Shown here: positions 42,818 to 52,774 of the stretch, in pieces | Position numbering within the stretch: the stretch's first letter is position 1 | How the letters are laid out: each line of letters opens with the position of its first letter | Source: Pseudomonas koreensis | GTDB lineage: Bacteria > Pseudomonadota > Gammaproteobacteria > Pseudomonadales > Pseudomonadaceae | Direction: 5' to 3' | NCBI RefSeq assembly: GCF_024169245.1 | Contig: NZ_JALJWP010000001.1 | Location: forward strand, 930,001-994,000 | Length of the DNA stretch: 64,000 nucleotides | Notes under the pieces: generated by a model | Databases searched by the model: none | The model's input: the letters and a program-made list of their open reading frames with translations, nothing else | What the model was told of the DNA's origin: nothing | Made by a program: the position numbers and the translations under genes

Positions 42818-44182
42818 CTAGGCCTGCAGCGCATTGAGGGTCAGGTCCAGACACTTGCGTGCTTTTGTAACCAGCTCATCGATCTCCGCTTTGCTGATCA
42901 CCAGCGGCGGCGCGATGATCATGGTGTCGCCGACCGCGCGCATGATCAGGCCGTTGTCGAAGCAGAACTGCCGGCAGATCATGCCGACGCCCTTGCCTTC
43001 ATAACGCTTGCGTGTGGCCTTGTCCTGCACCAGCTCGATCGCCCCCAGCAGACCGACGCCGCGAACTTCACCCACCAATGGGTGATCGTTCAGCTCGCGC
43101 AGACGTTTCTGCAAATACGGTGCCGTTTCGTTGTGGGCGTTCTCGATAATTTTTTCTTCGCGCAGGATGCGGATGTTTTCCAGGCCCACCGCTGCTGCCA
43201 CCGGGTGCCCGGAGTAAGTGAAACCGTGGTTGAAATCGCCGCCTTCATTGAGCACGGCCACCACCGAATCACGCACGATCAGCCCACCCATCGGGATGTA
43301 GCCGGAAGTCAGGCCCTTGGCGATGGTCATCATGTCAGGCGCAAGGTCGTAGAAATCGCTACCGAACCACTCACCGGTACGGCCGAAACCGCAGATCACT
43401 TCGTCGGCAACGAAAAGGATGTCGTACTTGGCGAGGATTTCCTTGATGCGCGGCCAGTAGGTATCGGGCGGAATGATCACGCCACCGGCACCTTGGATCG
43501 GCTCGGCAATAAAGGCACCGACGTTGTCGACGCCGACTTCGAGGATCTTCTCTTCGAGCTGATTGGCCGCCCAGATGCCGAACTCTTCCGGCGACATGTC
43601 GCCGCCTTCAGCGAACCAGTACGGCTGCGCGATGTGGACGATGCCGGGAATCGGCAGGTCGCCCTGCTCGTGCATGTAGGTCATGCCGCCGAGGCTCGCG
43701 CCGGCCACGGTGGAACCGTGATAACCGTTCTTGCGGCTGATGATGACTTTCTTGTTCGGCTGGCCCTTGATCGCCCAGTAGTGGCGGACCATACGCAGCA
43801 TGGTGTCGTTGCCTTCGGAGCCGGAACCGGTGAAGAACACGTGGTTCATGCCTTCAGGCGCCACGTCGGCGATCGATTTGGCCAGTTCCAGCGCCGGCGG
43901 GTGAGCGGTCTGGAAGAACAGGTTGTAGTACGGCAGCTCGCGCATCTGCTTGGCGGCGGCATCGGCCAGTTCATCGCGGCCGTAACCGATCGCCACGCAC
44001 CACAGGCCGGCCATGCCGTCGAGGATCTTGTTGCCTTCGCTGTCCCACAGGTAAACGCCCTTGGCGTTGGTGATGATCCGCGGGCCCTTCTCTTTCAATT
44101 GCTTGAAGTCGCTGAACGGGGCCAGGTGGTGTTCGCTGCTCAGCGCTTGCCACTCACGGGTTTGCGGGTTGTTGCTGGTCAT
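42818..44182 (-). CDS. spuC: Putrescine/polyamine-pyruvate aminotransferase
   Basis: This 454-residue class III aminotransferase has its PLP lysine in MTIAKGLTSGYIPMG, the cofactor-binding Asp in FVADEVICGFGRTG, and TGSGSEGNDT near the N-terminal third. SpuC transaminates putrescine (and cadaverine or other diamines) with pyruvate to the aminoaldehyde, giving one of the two putrescine routes in this cluster. It lies 56 bp after spuB. Confidence 0.94.
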   Translation of the reverse strand: MTSNNPQTREWQALSSEHHLAPFSDFKQLKEKGPRIITNAKGVYLWDSEGNKILDGMAGLWCVAIGYGRDELADAAAKQMRELPYYNLFFQTAHPPALELAKSIADVAPEGMNHVFFTGSGSEGNDTMLRMVRHYWAIKGQPNKKVIISRKNGYHGSTVAGASLGGMTYMHEQGDLPIPGIVHIAQPYWFAEGGDMSPEEFGIWAANQLEEKILEVGVDNVGAFIAEPIQGAGGVIIPPDTYWPRIKEILAKYDILFVADEVICGFGRTGEWFGSDFYDLAPDMMTIAKGLTSGYIPMGGLIVRDSVVAVLNEGGDFNHGFTYSGHPVAAAVGLENIRILREEKIIENAHNETAPYLQKRLRELNDHPLVGEVRGVGLLGAIELVQDKATRKRYEGKGVGMICRQFCFDNGLIMRAVGDTMIIAPPLVISKAEIDELVTKARKCLDLTLNALQA

Positions 44183-44238
44183 GCCAATTCTCCTTGTTAT
44201 CGGTGAAGGCGCGACGGCTCGCCGCCGCGCCCGGCGTA

Positions 44239-45597
44239 TCAGACGGCGAAGAGCAGGTACTCACGCTCCCAGGAACTGATCACGCGCTTGAAGTTTTCAT
44301 GCTCGGCCCGCTTGACCGCGACGTAGCCGGTGATGAAGGTCTTGCCGAGGTATTTCTCGACGGTCTTGCTGTTCTCCATGCGCTCCAGCGCATCTTCGAT
44401 GGTCAGCGGCAGGCGCAGGTTGCGGCGCTCGTAACCACGACCGACCACCGGCGCGCTCGGGTTGAGGCCCTCGACCATGCCGATGTAGCCGCAGAGCAGG
44501 CTCGCGGCGATCGCCAGATACGGATTGGCGTCGGCGCCCGGCAGGCGGTTTTCCACGCGACGGTTCTGCGGCCCGGCATCCGGTACGCGCAGGCCGACGG
44601 TGCGGTTCTCTTCGCCCCACTCGACGTTCACCGGTGCCGAGGTGTCCGGGAGGAAGCGGCGGAACGAGTTGACGTTCGGCGCGAACAGCGGCAACAGCTC
44701 GGGGATCAGTTTCTGCAGGCCACCAATGTGATGCAGGAACAGTTGGCTCATGGTCCCGTCTTCGTTGGAGAAGACGTTCTTGCCGGTCTGAATGTCGATG
44801 ATGCTCTGGTGCAGGTGCATGGCGCTGCCCGGCTCGCCGGTCATTGGCTTGGCCATGAATGTCGCCGCCACGTCGTGCTTGAGCGCGGCCTCACGCATGG
44901 TGCGCTTGAACACCAGAATCTGATCGGCCAACGACAGGGCATCGCCGTGACGGAAGTTGATTTCCATCTGCGCCGTGCCGTCTTCGTGGATCAGCGTATC
45001 GAGGTCCAGCTCCTGCAGTTCGCACCAGTCGTAAACATCTTCGAACAGCGGGTCGAATTCGTTGGCCGCCTCAATGGAGAACGACTGCCGCCCGATTTCC
45101 GGACGACCCGAGCGGCCGATCGGCGGCTGCAACGGATAGTCGGGGTCGTCGCTGCGCTTGGTCAGGTAGAACTCCATTTCCGGCGCCACGATCGGCTGCC
45201 AGCCTTTGTCGGCATACAGCTTCAAGACCTTCTTGAGGACGTTGCGCGGCGACAGCTCGATCGGGTTGCCTTGCTTGTCGTAGGTGTCGTGGATCACCTG
45301 CGCGGTCGGCTCGATGGCCCACGGCACCAGGTACACGGCGTTCTGATCAGGGCGGCAGATCATGTCGATGTCGGCCGGGTCGAGCAGTTCGTAATAGATG
45401 TCGTCTTCGACGTAGTCGCCGGTCACCGTCTGCAACAGCACGCTTTCCGGCAGACGCATGCCTTTCTCGGCGATGAACTTGTTGGTCGGCGAAATCTTGC
45501 CCCGGGTGATCCCGGTCAGGTCGCCAATCATGCATTCGACTTCTGTGATCTTGCGGTCTTTCAACCAATCGGTGAGCTGGTCGAGGTTGTTACTCAT
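44239..45597 (-). CDS. spuB: Glutamate-polyamine ligase SpuB (glutamine synthetase fold)
   Basis: This 452-residue glutamine-synthetase-like enzyme ligates glutamate to a polyamine, making gamma-glutamyl derivatives. The family fold is seen in EMEFYLTKRSD, GSAMHLHQSIID, NSFRRFLPD and RVENRLPGADANPYLA. ATG 45597 (MSNNLDQLTDWLKD) is chosen. The open frame upstream to 45702 belongs to the decayed spuA region. It is the first intact gene of the operon. Its hydrolytic partner spuA is only a remnant just upstream. Confidence 0.93.
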   Translation of the reverse strand: MSNNLDQLTDWLKDRKITEVECMIGDLTGITRGKISPTNKFIAEKGMRLPESVLLQTVTGDYVEDDIYYELLDPADIDMICRPDQNAVYLVPWAIEPTAQVIHDTYDKQGNPIELSPRNVLKKVLKLYADKGWQPIVAPEMEFYLTKRSDDPDYPLQPPIGRSGRPEIGRQSFSIEAANEFDPLFEDVYDWCELQELDLDTLIHEDGTAQMEINFRHGDALSLADQILVFKRTMREAALKHDVAATFMAKPMTGEPGSAMHLHQSIIDIQTGKNVFSNEDGTMSQLFLHHIGGLQKLIPELLPLFAPNVNSFRRFLPDTSAPVNVEWGEENRTVGLRVPDAGPQNRRVENRLPGADANPYLAIAASLLCGYIGMVEGLNPSAPVVGRGYERRNLRLPLTIEDALERMENSKTVEKYLGKTFITGYVAVKRAEHENFKRVISSWEREYLLFAV

Positions 45598-45689
45598 AAA
45601 TGCCTCTGGGCTGAGTCTCCTGACGATGTCAGGCAATTTTGACGCTTGGGGCGTCGCGTTAAAGGGGGGCTTGCTCGCGCAGTGCCGGC

Positions 45690-46046
45690 TTACGCCTGGC
45701 ACCGCGCATAGACAATGAAGGAGGAGCTTACCTGCCCTTGACGCTGGCGTTGCATTTCCCGTGCACTTTGCAAACGTGCAGAATCACCAGCACGACGCTG
45801 AGCGCGGCATGGGCTTTGAGAGGGAAAGAGTTCTATAGTGGGAGGGGACGCCATAAAGCGGGTGCTGTGTCCGACGTCCAGAATATCGGACGCTGCCGTT
45901 TTGCCGGTGGTTGACGAGAGTCTCGTCGACAGGCTGCGCGCCTTGCTGGCTGCGCTACGGACGGATTGATCGCCACTGATGTGATGAGCATGCAGACCGG
46001 ACTGTTGCGAGCAGGCGGTGATGCCGATTAACGGCAGGCGAGACAT
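45690..46046 (-). pseudogene. spuA: Decayed fragment of spuA (gamma-glutamyl-GABA hydrolase)
   Basis: The open frame of 118 codons starts MSRLPLIGITACSQQSGLHAHH and continues ISGDQSVRSAA, which is the N-terminus of PuuD/SpuA class I amidotransferases (family pattern PLIGVTAC...GLH...GDKYVRAV). Further on, ASPPTIELFPSQSPCRAQR resembles the family TGSPSNVEPFHYxGPASAPGT block, but with nearly every catalytic-fold residue changed. Internal stretches are missing and the frame ends before the nucleophile (GICRG), His and Glu regions. Position and orientation (upstream of spuB, divergent from spuI) are exactly those of spuA. About two thirds of the gene is absent, so it cannot be functional. Confidence 0.85.
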
Positions 46047-46324
46047 GAAGCACCCCGGTATTATTGCTGTTATGGGTTTGACCGGAGCTTAGCCTTGTTC
46101 ATTTTTTTACACAACACCCCCGTAAAAAATACAACACGGCCTGCTCAAGCCCGCAGCTGAGCAACGTTCAAGGTTTGAAAAAATGCCCCAAAGTGCCCCA
46201 TAAATGCCCTTCAAGCGCTTTTTCGGGGCAAAAAAGGCCTCGCTTGACTTCGGCAGGCCGTTCGGGTTGACTGAAACCAGAAAAGATCAATGATTGATAT
46301 TTTTAACAACAAAGGTGTTGCATC
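46047..46324. promoter_or_regulatory. Regulatory region upstream of spuI with repeat arrays
   Basis: The gap contains ACAACAC direct repeats 20 bp apart (46111, 46131). It has three TGCCC(CA) direct repeats at 10-11 bp spacing (46184, 46194, 46205) with an inverted GGGGCA at 46225. A perfect dyad ATCAAT-G-ATTGAT lies at 46286-46298. A TTGACT at 46267 could be a -35. AAAGGTG precedes the spuI start. The sites are unassigned. Confidence 0.55.
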
Positions 46325-47701
46325 ATGTCGGTACCCCCGCGTGCCGTTCAGCTTAACGAAGCGAACGCGTTCCTTAAGGAACATCCTGAGGTTCTGTACG
46401 TTGACCTTCTGATTGCGGATATGAATGGTGTGGTGCGCGGCAAGCGCATCGAACGCACCAGCCTCCACAAGGTTTACGAGAAAGGCATCAACCTGCCGGC
46501 CTCTCTATTTGCTCTGGATATCAACGGCTCCACGGTGGAAAGCACCGGCCTGGGCCTGGACATCGGCGACGCCGATCGCATCTGCTATCCGATCCCCGAT
46601 ACCCTGTGCAACGAGCCATGGCAGAAGCGCCCGACCGCGCAACTGTTGATGACCATGCACGAACTCGAAGGCGACCCGTTCTTCGCCGATCCCCGTGAAG
46701 TGCTGCGTCAGGTGGTGACCAAGTTCGACGAGCTCGGCCTGACCATCTGCGCCGCCTTCGAACTCGAGTTCTACCTGATCGACCAGGAAAACGTGAACGG
46801 CCGTCCACAGCCGCCACGCTCGCCGATCTCCGGCAAACGCCCGCATTCGACTCAGGTCTACCTGATCGACGACCTCGACGAATACGTCGACTGCCTCCAG
46901 GACATTCTGGAAGGCGCCAAAGAGCAAGGCATCCCGGCCGACGCGATCGTCAAGGAAAGTGCCCCGGCGCAGTTCGAAGTGAACCTGCACCACGTCGCCG
47001 ACCCGATCAAGGCCTGCGACTACGCGGTCCTGCTCAAGCGTCTGATCAAGAACATCGCCTACGACCATGAAATGGACACCACCTTCATGGCCAAGCCGTA
47101 TCCGGGCCAGGCGGGCAACGGTCTGCACGTACACATTTCGATTCTGGACAAAGCCGGCAAAAACATTTTTGCCAGCGAGGATCCCGAGCAGAACGCCGCG
47201 CTGCGTCACGCGATCGGCGGTGTGCTCGAGACCCTGCCCGCGCAGATGGCTTTCCTCTGCCCGAACGTCAACTCGTACCGTCGCTTCGGCGCGCAGTTCT
47301 ATGTACCGAACTCGCCGTGCTGGGGGCTGGACAACCGCACCGTGGCGATTCGCGTACCGACCGGCTCGGCCGATGCCGTGCGTATCGAACACCGCGTGGC
47401 CGGCGCCGACGCCAACCCGTACCTGCTGATGGCTTCGGTACTGGCCGGCGTACACCACGGTCTGGTCAACCAGATCGAGCCGGGCGCGCCTGTCGAAGGC
47501 AACAGCTACGAGCAGAACGAACAGAGCCTGCCGAACAACTTGCGCGATGCCCTGCGCGAGCTGGACGACAGCGAGGTGATGGCCAAGTACATCGATCCGA
47601 AATACATCGATATCTTCGTCGCCTGCAAGGAAAGCGAGCTGGAGGAGTTTGAACACTCCATCTCCGACCTTGAGTACAACTGGTATCTGCATACCGTATA
47701 A
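46325..47701 (+). CDS. spuI: Glutamate-putrescine ligase SpuI (PuuA-like)
   Basis: This 458-residue glutamine-synthetase-fold enzyme starts the gamma-glutamylation route of putrescine catabolism. Motifs include AAFELEFYLIDQENV, GNGLHVHISILD, NSYRRFGAQFYVPN and IEHRVAGADANPYLLM. It is divergent from the spuA remnant/spuB side and separated from it by a repeat-rich regulatory gap. A terminator follows 20 bp after the stop. Confidence 0.94.
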   Translation: MSVPPRAVQLNEANAFLKEHPEVLYVDLLIADMNGVVRGKRIERTSLHKVYEKGINLPASLFALDINGSTVESTGLGLDIGDADRICYPIPDTLCNEPWQKRPTAQLLMTMHELEGDPFFADPREVLRQVVTKFDELGLTICAAFELEFYLIDQENVNGRPQPPRSPISGKRPHSTQVYLIDDLDEYVDCLQDILEGAKEQGIPADAIVKESAPAQFEVNLHHVADPIKACDYAVLLKRLIKNIAYDHEMDTTFMAKPYPGQAGNGLHVHISILDKAGKNIFASEDPEQNAALRHAIGGVLETLPAQMAFLCPNVNSYRRFGAQFYVPNSPCWGLDNRTVAIRVPTGSADAVRIEHRVAGADANPYLLMASVLAGVHHGLVNQIEPGAPVEGNSYEQNEQSLPNNLRDALRELDDSEVMAKYIDPKYIDIFVACKESELEEFEHSISDLEYNWYLHTV

Positions 47702-47721
47702 GCGGTTATAGCGTCCAAAGG

Positions 47722-47755
47722 AACGCCGTTGGCTTCGCGCCCACGGCGTTTTTTT
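47722..47755 (+). terminator. spuI terminator
   Basis: AACGCCGT (47722-47729) pairs with ACGGCGTT (47743-47750), followed by a T-run. Confidence 0.93.
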
Positions 47756-47773
47756 ATGGCCGCCTGCGGCGGT

Positions 47774-47862
47774 TCGCGAGCAGGCTCGCTCCCACAGGGA
47801 TGTCGTGCGGGGTGAAGATCTGGATTCGCTGGAGATCCATGTGGGAGCGAGCCTGCTCGCGA
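47774..47862. repeat. REP doublet, outward type (GGGAGCGAGCC family)
   Basis: TCGCGAGCAGGCTCGCTCCC and complement, spaced by about 46 bp, between spuI and the TetR gene. It extends an open frame upstream of the TetR start that is not coding. Confidence 0.87.
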
Positions 47863-47927
47863 AAGCAGCCGACAAGACAACACCGGAACCGCCTCGTACA
47901 ATGCCCGCTGCCCCGCAGGAGACTTCC

Positions 47928-48554
47928 ATGACGCGTCCCGCCACCGTTCGCAAACCCCGTGCCCGCAGTCAGGCGCGGATCGATTCGATACTCGACGCCG
48001 CACGCACGCTGCTGGCCGCCGAGGGCGTGGCCAGCCTGTCGATCTACAGCGTCGCCGAGCGCGCGCAGATTCCGACCTCTTCCGTGTATCACTTCTTCGC
48101 CAGCGTCCCGGCGCTGCTCGAAGCGCTGACCGCCGATGTCCACGCGGCCTTCCGCGCCTGCCTGCAAGCGCCGATCGATCATGATGCTTTGCGCGACTGG
48201 CGTGATCTGTCACGACTGGTCGAACAGCGCATGCTCGAGATCTACGATCAGGATGCCGCCGCACGGCAACTGATTCTGGCGCAACATGGCCTGACCGAAG
48301 TGACCCAGGCTGACCGCCAGCACGATCTGGAACTGGGCGACCTGATGCACAAGTTGTTCGATCAGCATTTCGAGCTGCCGAGGCTGCCGGACGATGTCGA
48401 TGTGTTTGCCCTGGCCATGGAACTGGGCGACCGGGTGTATGCCCGCTCGGTGCAGCAGCACGGGCAGATCACCCCGCGCATGGCCGAGGAAGGGATGCGG
48501 GTCTTTGATGCCTACATTGGCCTGTATCTACCGCCCTATCTACCTAAACGCTAA
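47928..48554 (+). CDS. TetR-family transcriptional regulator
   Basis: This 208-residue protein has a basic N-terminal arm (MTRPATVRKPRARSQ) and a TetR helix-turn-helix (ILDAARTLLAAEGV, SVAERAQIPTSSVYHFFAS). The variable ligand-binding domain is all-helical. ATG 47928 follows CAGGAGA. Upstream in-frame sequence runs through a REP element and is rejected. It follows spuI and precedes the ssu genes, which are convergent with it. Target and ligand are not evident. Confidence 0.88.
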   Translation: MTRPATVRKPRARSQARIDSILDAARTLLAAEGVASLSIYSVAERAQIPTSSVYHFFASVPALLEALTADVHAAFRACLQAPIDHDALRDWRDLSRLVEQRMLEIYDQDAAARQLILAQHGLTEVTQADRQHDLELGDLMHKLFDQHFELPRLPDDVDVFALAMELGDRVYARSVQQHGQITPRMAEEGMRVFDAYIGLYLPPYLPKR

Positions 48555-48630
48555 AAGATCGCAGCCTTCGGCAGCTCCTACAGGGGGAATGCATTCCAAA
48601 TGTAGGAGCTGCCGAAGGCTGCGATCTTTT
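48552..48630. repeat. Family C REP doublet
   Basis: AAAAGATCGCAGCCTTCGGC and complement flank about 24 bp, between convergent TetR and ssuF genes. Confidence 0.88.
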
Positions 48631-48637
48631 GATCTTC

Positions 48638-48682
48638 AAAAAAGAAACCCCGAAGGGCTCACCACCCTCCGGGGTTGTTTTT
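48638..48682. terminator. Bidirectional terminator between the TetR gene and ssuF
   Basis: AACCCCGAAGGG (48646-48657) pairs with CCCTCCGGGGTT (48665-48676) with one mismatch, flanked by A-rich and T-rich runs on the two sides. Confidence 0.88.
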
Positions 48683-48693
48683 TACTCACTGGC

Positions 48694-48909
48694 TTACAAC
48701 TTGGCGATCGACACCTCGGTGGATTTCACAAAGGCGATCACCTCGCTGCCAACCACCAGTTCCAGCTCCTTGACCGAACGGGTGGTGATCACCGAAGTGA
48801 CGATGCCCGAAGCGGTCTGCACGTCGATTTCCGACAGCACGTCGCCGAGGACGATTTCCTTGATCGAGCCTTTGAACTGGTTGCGCACGTTGATGGCTTT
48901 GATAGTCAT
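48694..48909 (-). CDS. ssuF: SsuF, molybdopterin-binding (Mop/TOBE-like) protein
   Basis: This 71-residue protein consists of a single Mop/TOBE domain (MTIKAINVRNQFKGSIKEIV, then VTSVITTRSVKELEL and GSEVIAFVKSTEVSI). It is the size and type of the small molybdate-binding proteins placed last in Pseudomonas ssuEADCBF operons, where SsuF is required for aliphatic and aromatic sulfonate use. ATG 48909 follows an AGGAA site. Its link to a molybdenum-free monooxygenase pathway remains unexplained. Confidence 0.9.
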   Translation of the reverse strand: MTIKAINVRNQFKGSIKEIVLGDVLSEIDVQTASGIVTSVITTRSVKELELVVGSEVIAFVKSTEVSIAKL

Positions 48910-48941
48910 GGCATTGATTCCTGTCGTTGATAAAAAAGGTG

Positions 48942-49748
48942 TTATTGCGCCCAACGCAATTGCGTAGGCAGGGGTGAAACGGGTTCCGGCGCCGGCGGTT
49001 CACCGGGCAGGGACAGAACACGGTTGAGCACTTCGGTTTCCAGTGCGGCGAGGCGATGCGAGCCACGGACCCGCGGGCGCGGCAGTTCAACGTGCAGGTC
49101 GAGGCCGACTTCGCCGTCCTCGATCAGGATCACCCGATCGGCAATCGCCACCGCTTCGCTGACGTCGTGGGTCACCAGCAGCACGGTAAAACCGTGTTGC
49201 TGCCAGAGCCGTTCGATCAGTTGCTGCATCTCGATTCGGGTCAGCGCATCCAGCGCGCCGAGCGGCTCATCGAGCAACAGCAGACGCGGCTGGTGAATCA
49301 GCGCCCGGGCCAGCGCGACACGCTGCTTCTGGCCACCGGACAACGCCGCCGGCCATTCATTGGCGCGATCCGCCAGGCCGACTGCTTCCAGTGCATCCAG
49401 CGCTTGCTGGCGCCAGTTGCTCTTGAGGCCGAGGCCGACGTTGTCGATGATCCTTTTCCACGGCAGCAGCCGCGCTTCCTGGAACATCAATCGCGTGTCG
49501 TCGCGCGCCTGGCTGAGCGGCGCGGAGCCGGCGAGCAGCTCGCCGCCAGTCGGCTGGTCGAGGCCGGCGAGCAAGCGCAAGAACGTGCTCTTGCCACAGC
49601 CGCTGCGCCCGACCACGGCGACGAATTGCCCCGCCGGAATGTGCAGATCGATGTCGCGCAGCACCTGGCGCGCGCCGAAGGTTTTCTGCAGGTTGCGCAC
49701 CGCCAGTGGAATCCCGCGCAACAGGCGTGGAGGTTGTTGAGCAGTCAT
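48942..49748 (-). CDS. ssuB: Aliphatic sulfonate ABC transporter ATPase
   Basis: This 268-residue ATPase has Walker [10 protein letters not shown], signature LSGGQKQR and Walker B LLLLDEP. ATG 49748 is chosen because it overlaps the ssuC stop (ATGA). The extension to 49796 would lie inside ssuC. It imports alkanesulfonates with SsuA and SsuC under sulfate starvation. Confidence 0.94.
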   Translation of the reverse strand: MTAQQPPRLLRGIPLAVRNLQKTFGARQVLRDIDLHIPAGQFVAVVGRSGCGKSTFLRLLAGLDQPTGGELLAGSAPLSQARDDTRLMFQEARLLPWKRIIDNVGLGLKSNWRQQALDALEAVGLADRANEWPAALSGGQKQRVALARALIHQPRLLLLDEPLGALDALTRIEMQQLIERLWQQHGFTVLLVTHDVSEAVAIADRVILIEDGEVGLDLHVELPRPRVRGSHRLAALETEVLNRVLSLPGEPPAPEPVSPLPTQLRWAQ

Positions 49749-50527
49749 GCCGCACCTCCCTTGGCAACCTGATAGGCCGGGTGCCAGCGCAGCCACACGC
49801 GTTCAAGTCCACGGGCGGCAAGGTCGGCAAGTTTGCCCAGCACCGCGTAAAGCAGGATCGCCAGCACCACCACGTCGGTCTGCAAAAACTCACGGGCATT
49901 CATCGCCAGGTAGCCAATGCCGGAGCTGGCCGAGATGGTTTCGGCGACGATCAGCGTCAGCCACATGAAGCCCAGGGCGAAGCGCACGCCGACCAGAATC
50001 GACGGCAGCGCGCCCGGCAGAATCACCTGCCAGAACAGGCTGAAACCGCTCAGGCCATAACTGCGCGCCATCTCCACCAGCGCCGGGTCGACATTGCGGA
50101 TACCGTGGTAAGTGTTGAGGTAGATCGGGAACAACGTACCCAGCGCCACCAGAAAAATCTTCGCCGACTCGTCGATGCCGAACCACAGAATCACCAGCGG
50201 AATCAGCGCCAGATGCGGCACGTTGCGGATCATCTGCACCGAGGAGTCGAGCAGGCGTTCGCCCCACTTCGACAGACCGGTGATGAAACCCAGCACCAGG
50301 CCGATGCTGCCGCCAATGGTGAAACCGAGTGCCGCGCGCCAGCCGCTGATCGCCAGGTGCGTCCAGATCTCGCCGCTGCGCACCAGGCTGACGCCGGCCT
50401 CGATCACCGCCACCGGTGCCGGCAGAATGCGCGTCGACAACCAGCCCGCCGACACCGACAACTGCCACACCGCCAGGAGCAACACCGGCAACGCCCAAGG
50501 CGCGAGGCTGTGGATAAATTTCTTCAT
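49745..50527 (-). CDS. ssuC: Aliphatic sulfonate ABC transporter permease
   Basis: This 260-residue inner-membrane permease has about six helices. The EAA motif is [23 protein letters not shown]. It lies 9 bp after ssuD and overlaps ssuB, supporting a single ssu transcript. It resembles TauC, but position in the ssu operon decides the assignment. Confidence 0.94.
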   Translation of the reverse strand: MKKFIHSLAPWALPVLLLAVWQLSVSAGWLSTRILPAPVAVIEAGVSLVRSGEIWTHLAISGWRAALGFTIGGSIGLVLGFITGLSKWGERLLDSSVQMIRNVPHLALIPLVILWFGIDESAKIFLVALGTLFPIYLNTYHGIRNVDPALVEMARSYGLSGFSLFWQVILPGALPSILVGVRFALGFMWLTLIVAETISASSGIGYLAMNAREFLQTDVVVLAILLYAVLGKLADLAARGLERVWLRWHPAYQVAKGGAA

Positions 50528-50536
50528 GGCCGCGCC

Positions 50537-51685
50537 TCAGCTCTGCGACGCGGCTTTGGGCAGGATGTCGTTGGCAACCATCTCGCCGAACGGGCTGACA
50601 TAACCGGCGCTTTTCGGCAGTTCCGGGCGCTCGACGTCAAGGTGCGGGAACAGCAGTTCGGCCACCCGATACGATTCTTCGAGGTGTGGATAACCGGAGA
50701 AGATGAAGGTGTCGATGCCCAGATCCGCGTATTCCTTGACCCGCGCCGCCACGGTCGGCCCGTCACCGACCAGCGCAGTACCGGCACCGCCGCGCACCAG
50801 ACCGACGCCAGCCCAGAGATTCGGGCTGACTTCGAGGTTGTCGCGGCTGCCACCGTGCAGCGCGGCCATGCGTTGCTGGCCGACCGAATCGAAACGCGCC
50901 AGCGAGGCCTGGGCACGCTGGATGGTGTCGTCGTCCAGATGCGAGATCAGGCGATCCGCCGCTTGCCAGGCTTCGGCGTTGGTTTCACGGACGATCACAT
51001 GCAGACGAATGCCGAAGCGCACAGTGCGGCCGAGCTTGGCGGCTTTGGCGCGCACTTGTGCGATCTTCTCGGCCACTGCGGCCGGCGGCTCGCCCCAGGT
51101 CAGGACCATTTCCACTTGCTCGGCGGCCAGATCCTGCGCCGCTTCGGAGGAGCCACCAAAATACAGCGGCGGACGCGGTTGCTGGATCGGTGGATAGAGC
51201 AGCTTGGCGCCTTTGACGCTGATGTGCTCGCCGTCGTAATCGACGGTTTCGCCTTCCAGCACGCGGCGCCAGATGCGGGTGAACTCCACCGAGGCCTGAT
51301 AGCGTTCTTCATGGTTGAGGAACAGCCCGTCACCGGCCAGTTCTTCCGGATCGCCACCAGTGACCAGATTGAACAGCGCACGCCCGCCGGACAGACGATC
51401 CAGCGTCGCAGCCTGGCGCGCCGCGACCGTCGGGGAAATGATCCCGGGGCGCAGGGCGACGAGGAATTTCAGACGCTGGGTCACCGGAATCAGCGAGGCC
51501 GCGACCAGCCACGAGTCTTCGCAGGAACGCCCGGTGGGAATCAGCACACCGCCAAACCCCAGACGATCCGCCGCTTGCGCGACCTGTTGCAGATAACCGT
51601 GATCAACCGCGCGGGCGCCTTCGGCGGTGCCAAGGTAATGGCCGTCGCCGTGGGTAGGCAGGAACCAGAAGATATTGAGGCTCAT
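50537..51685 (-). CDS. ssuD: FMNH2-dependent alkanesulfonate monooxygenase
   Basis: This 382-residue luciferase-like TIM-barrel enzyme releases sulfite from C2-C10 alkanesulfonates using FMNH2 from SsuE and O2. Family segments include [34 protein letters not shown] and [15 protein letters not shown]. Length and start match SsuD. It is preceded by ssuA and followed closely by ssuC. Confidence 0.96.
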   Translation of the reverse strand: MSLNIFWFLPTHGDGHYLGTAEGARAVDHGYLQQVAQAADRLGFGGVLIPTGRSCEDSWLVAASLIPVTQRLKFLVALRPGIISPTVAARQAATLDRLSGGRALFNLVTGGDPEELAGDGLFLNHEERYQASVEFTRIWRRVLEGETVDYDGEHISVKGAKLLYPPIQQPRPPLYFGGSSEAAQDLAAEQVEMVLTWGEPPAAVAEKIAQVRAKAAKLGRTVRFGIRLHVIVRETNAEAWQAADRLISHLDDDTIQRAQASLARFDSVGQQRMAALHGGSRDNLEVSPNLWAGVGLVRGGAGTALVGDGPTVAARVKEYADLGIDTFIFSGYPHLEESYRVAELLFPHLDVERPELPKSAGYVSPFGEMVANDILPKAASQS

Positions 51686-51710
51686 GGAGTGGTCTCCTTG
51701 TGGATTCGAA

Positions 51711-52685
51711 TTACTGGGCTTGAGAGCTTTGGGCCACAGCGGCCGGCGGGGTCCAGATCACATCCTTGATGCTCAACGGCTTGGGAATCAGCTTGAGCTG
51801 GTAGAACGTGTCGGCGATTTTCTGTTGCGCGGCGACCACTTCCGGGGTCAGGAACAGCGCGCCGTAGCCCTGGCGTTTCACCGAGGTCAGGGTGATGTCC
51901 GCCGGCAAGCCAAGCAATGGCGCCACCTGTTGCGTCACGTCTTGCGGATTGGCTTTGGACCATTCACCAACCGCGCGCACTTCTTCGACGAGGGTCTTGA
52001 TCACCTCGGGATTCTTCTGCGCGTAAGGTTTGGTCGCGAGATAGAACTGGTGGTTGTCGACGATGCCTTTGCCATCGCGCAGGGTGTGCGCTTGCAGTTG
52101 TTTCTCGGCAGCGGCCTGGTACGGGTCCCAGATGACCCAGGCGTCGACACTGCCACGTTCGAACGCGGCACGGGCATCGGCCGGCGGCAGGAACACAGTC
52201 TGGATGTCGCTGTACTTGAGACCGGCGTCTTCCAGTGCACGCACCAACAGGTAGTGCACGTTGGAGCCTTTGTTCAGGGCGACTTTCTTGCCCTTGAGAT
52301 CAGCCACCGATTTGATCGGCGAGTCCTTCGGCACGAGGATCGCTTCGCTGTTCGGCGCTGGCGGTTCGTAGGCGACGTAGAGCAGATCAGCGCCAGCGGC
52401 CTGGGCGAAAACCGGTGGGGTTTCGCCGGTCACGCCAAAGTCGATCGAGCCGACGTTGAGGCCTTCCAGCAGTTGCGGGCCGCCAGGGAACTCGGTCCAT
52501 TGCACATCGACGCCTTGCGCCGCCAGACGTTTTTCCAGGGTGCCTTTGGCTTTGAGCAGCACCAGCGTGCCGTACTTCTGATAACCGATCCGCAATGTCT
52601 CGGCTTGAGCTTGAGTGATGGCGCCGAAGGACACAGCCGCAGCAAACAGAGCGACCAGACCACGACGCAAAAATACAGTGCGCAT
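51711..52685 (-). CDS. ssuA: Aliphatic sulfonate periplasmic binding protein
   Basis: This 324-residue binder has a signal peptide ([20 protein letters not shown], cleavage after AQA near residue 27) and mature start [20 protein letters not shown], typical of SsuA. ATG 52685 is chosen for the GGAGAG site immediately upstream. It lies between ssuE and ssuD in the ssuEADCBF order. Confidence 0.94.
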   Translation of the reverse strand: MRTVFLRRGLVALFAAAVSFGAITQAQAETLRIGYQKYGTLVLLKAKGTLEKRLAAQGVDVQWTEFPGGPQLLEGLNVGSIDFGVTGETPPVFAQAAGADLLYVAYEPPAPNSEAILVPKDSPIKSVADLKGKKVALNKGSNVHYLLVRALEDAGLKYSDIQTVFLPPADARAAFERGSVDAWVIWDPYQAAAEKQLQAHTLRDGKGIVDNHQFYLATKPYAQKNPEVIKTLVEEVRAVGEWSKANPQDVTQQVAPLLGLPADITLTSVKRQGYGALFLTPEVVAAQQKIADTFYQLKLIPKPLSIKDVIWTPPAAVAQSSQAQ

Positions 52686-52774
52686 AGCGCTCTCCTTTTT
52701 GCTGTTGGGTTTTGGCTGCACCTGCTTGCCCGTTGGCGGGCGAGTAAGGCCAGTACTTCAAATTTCGATGAGGC

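Noticed and set aside
47805..47927. In-frame N-terminal extension of the TetR protein
   Set aside because: The extension is translated REP sequence (HVGASLLAK), and a good ribosome site precedes ATG 47928.
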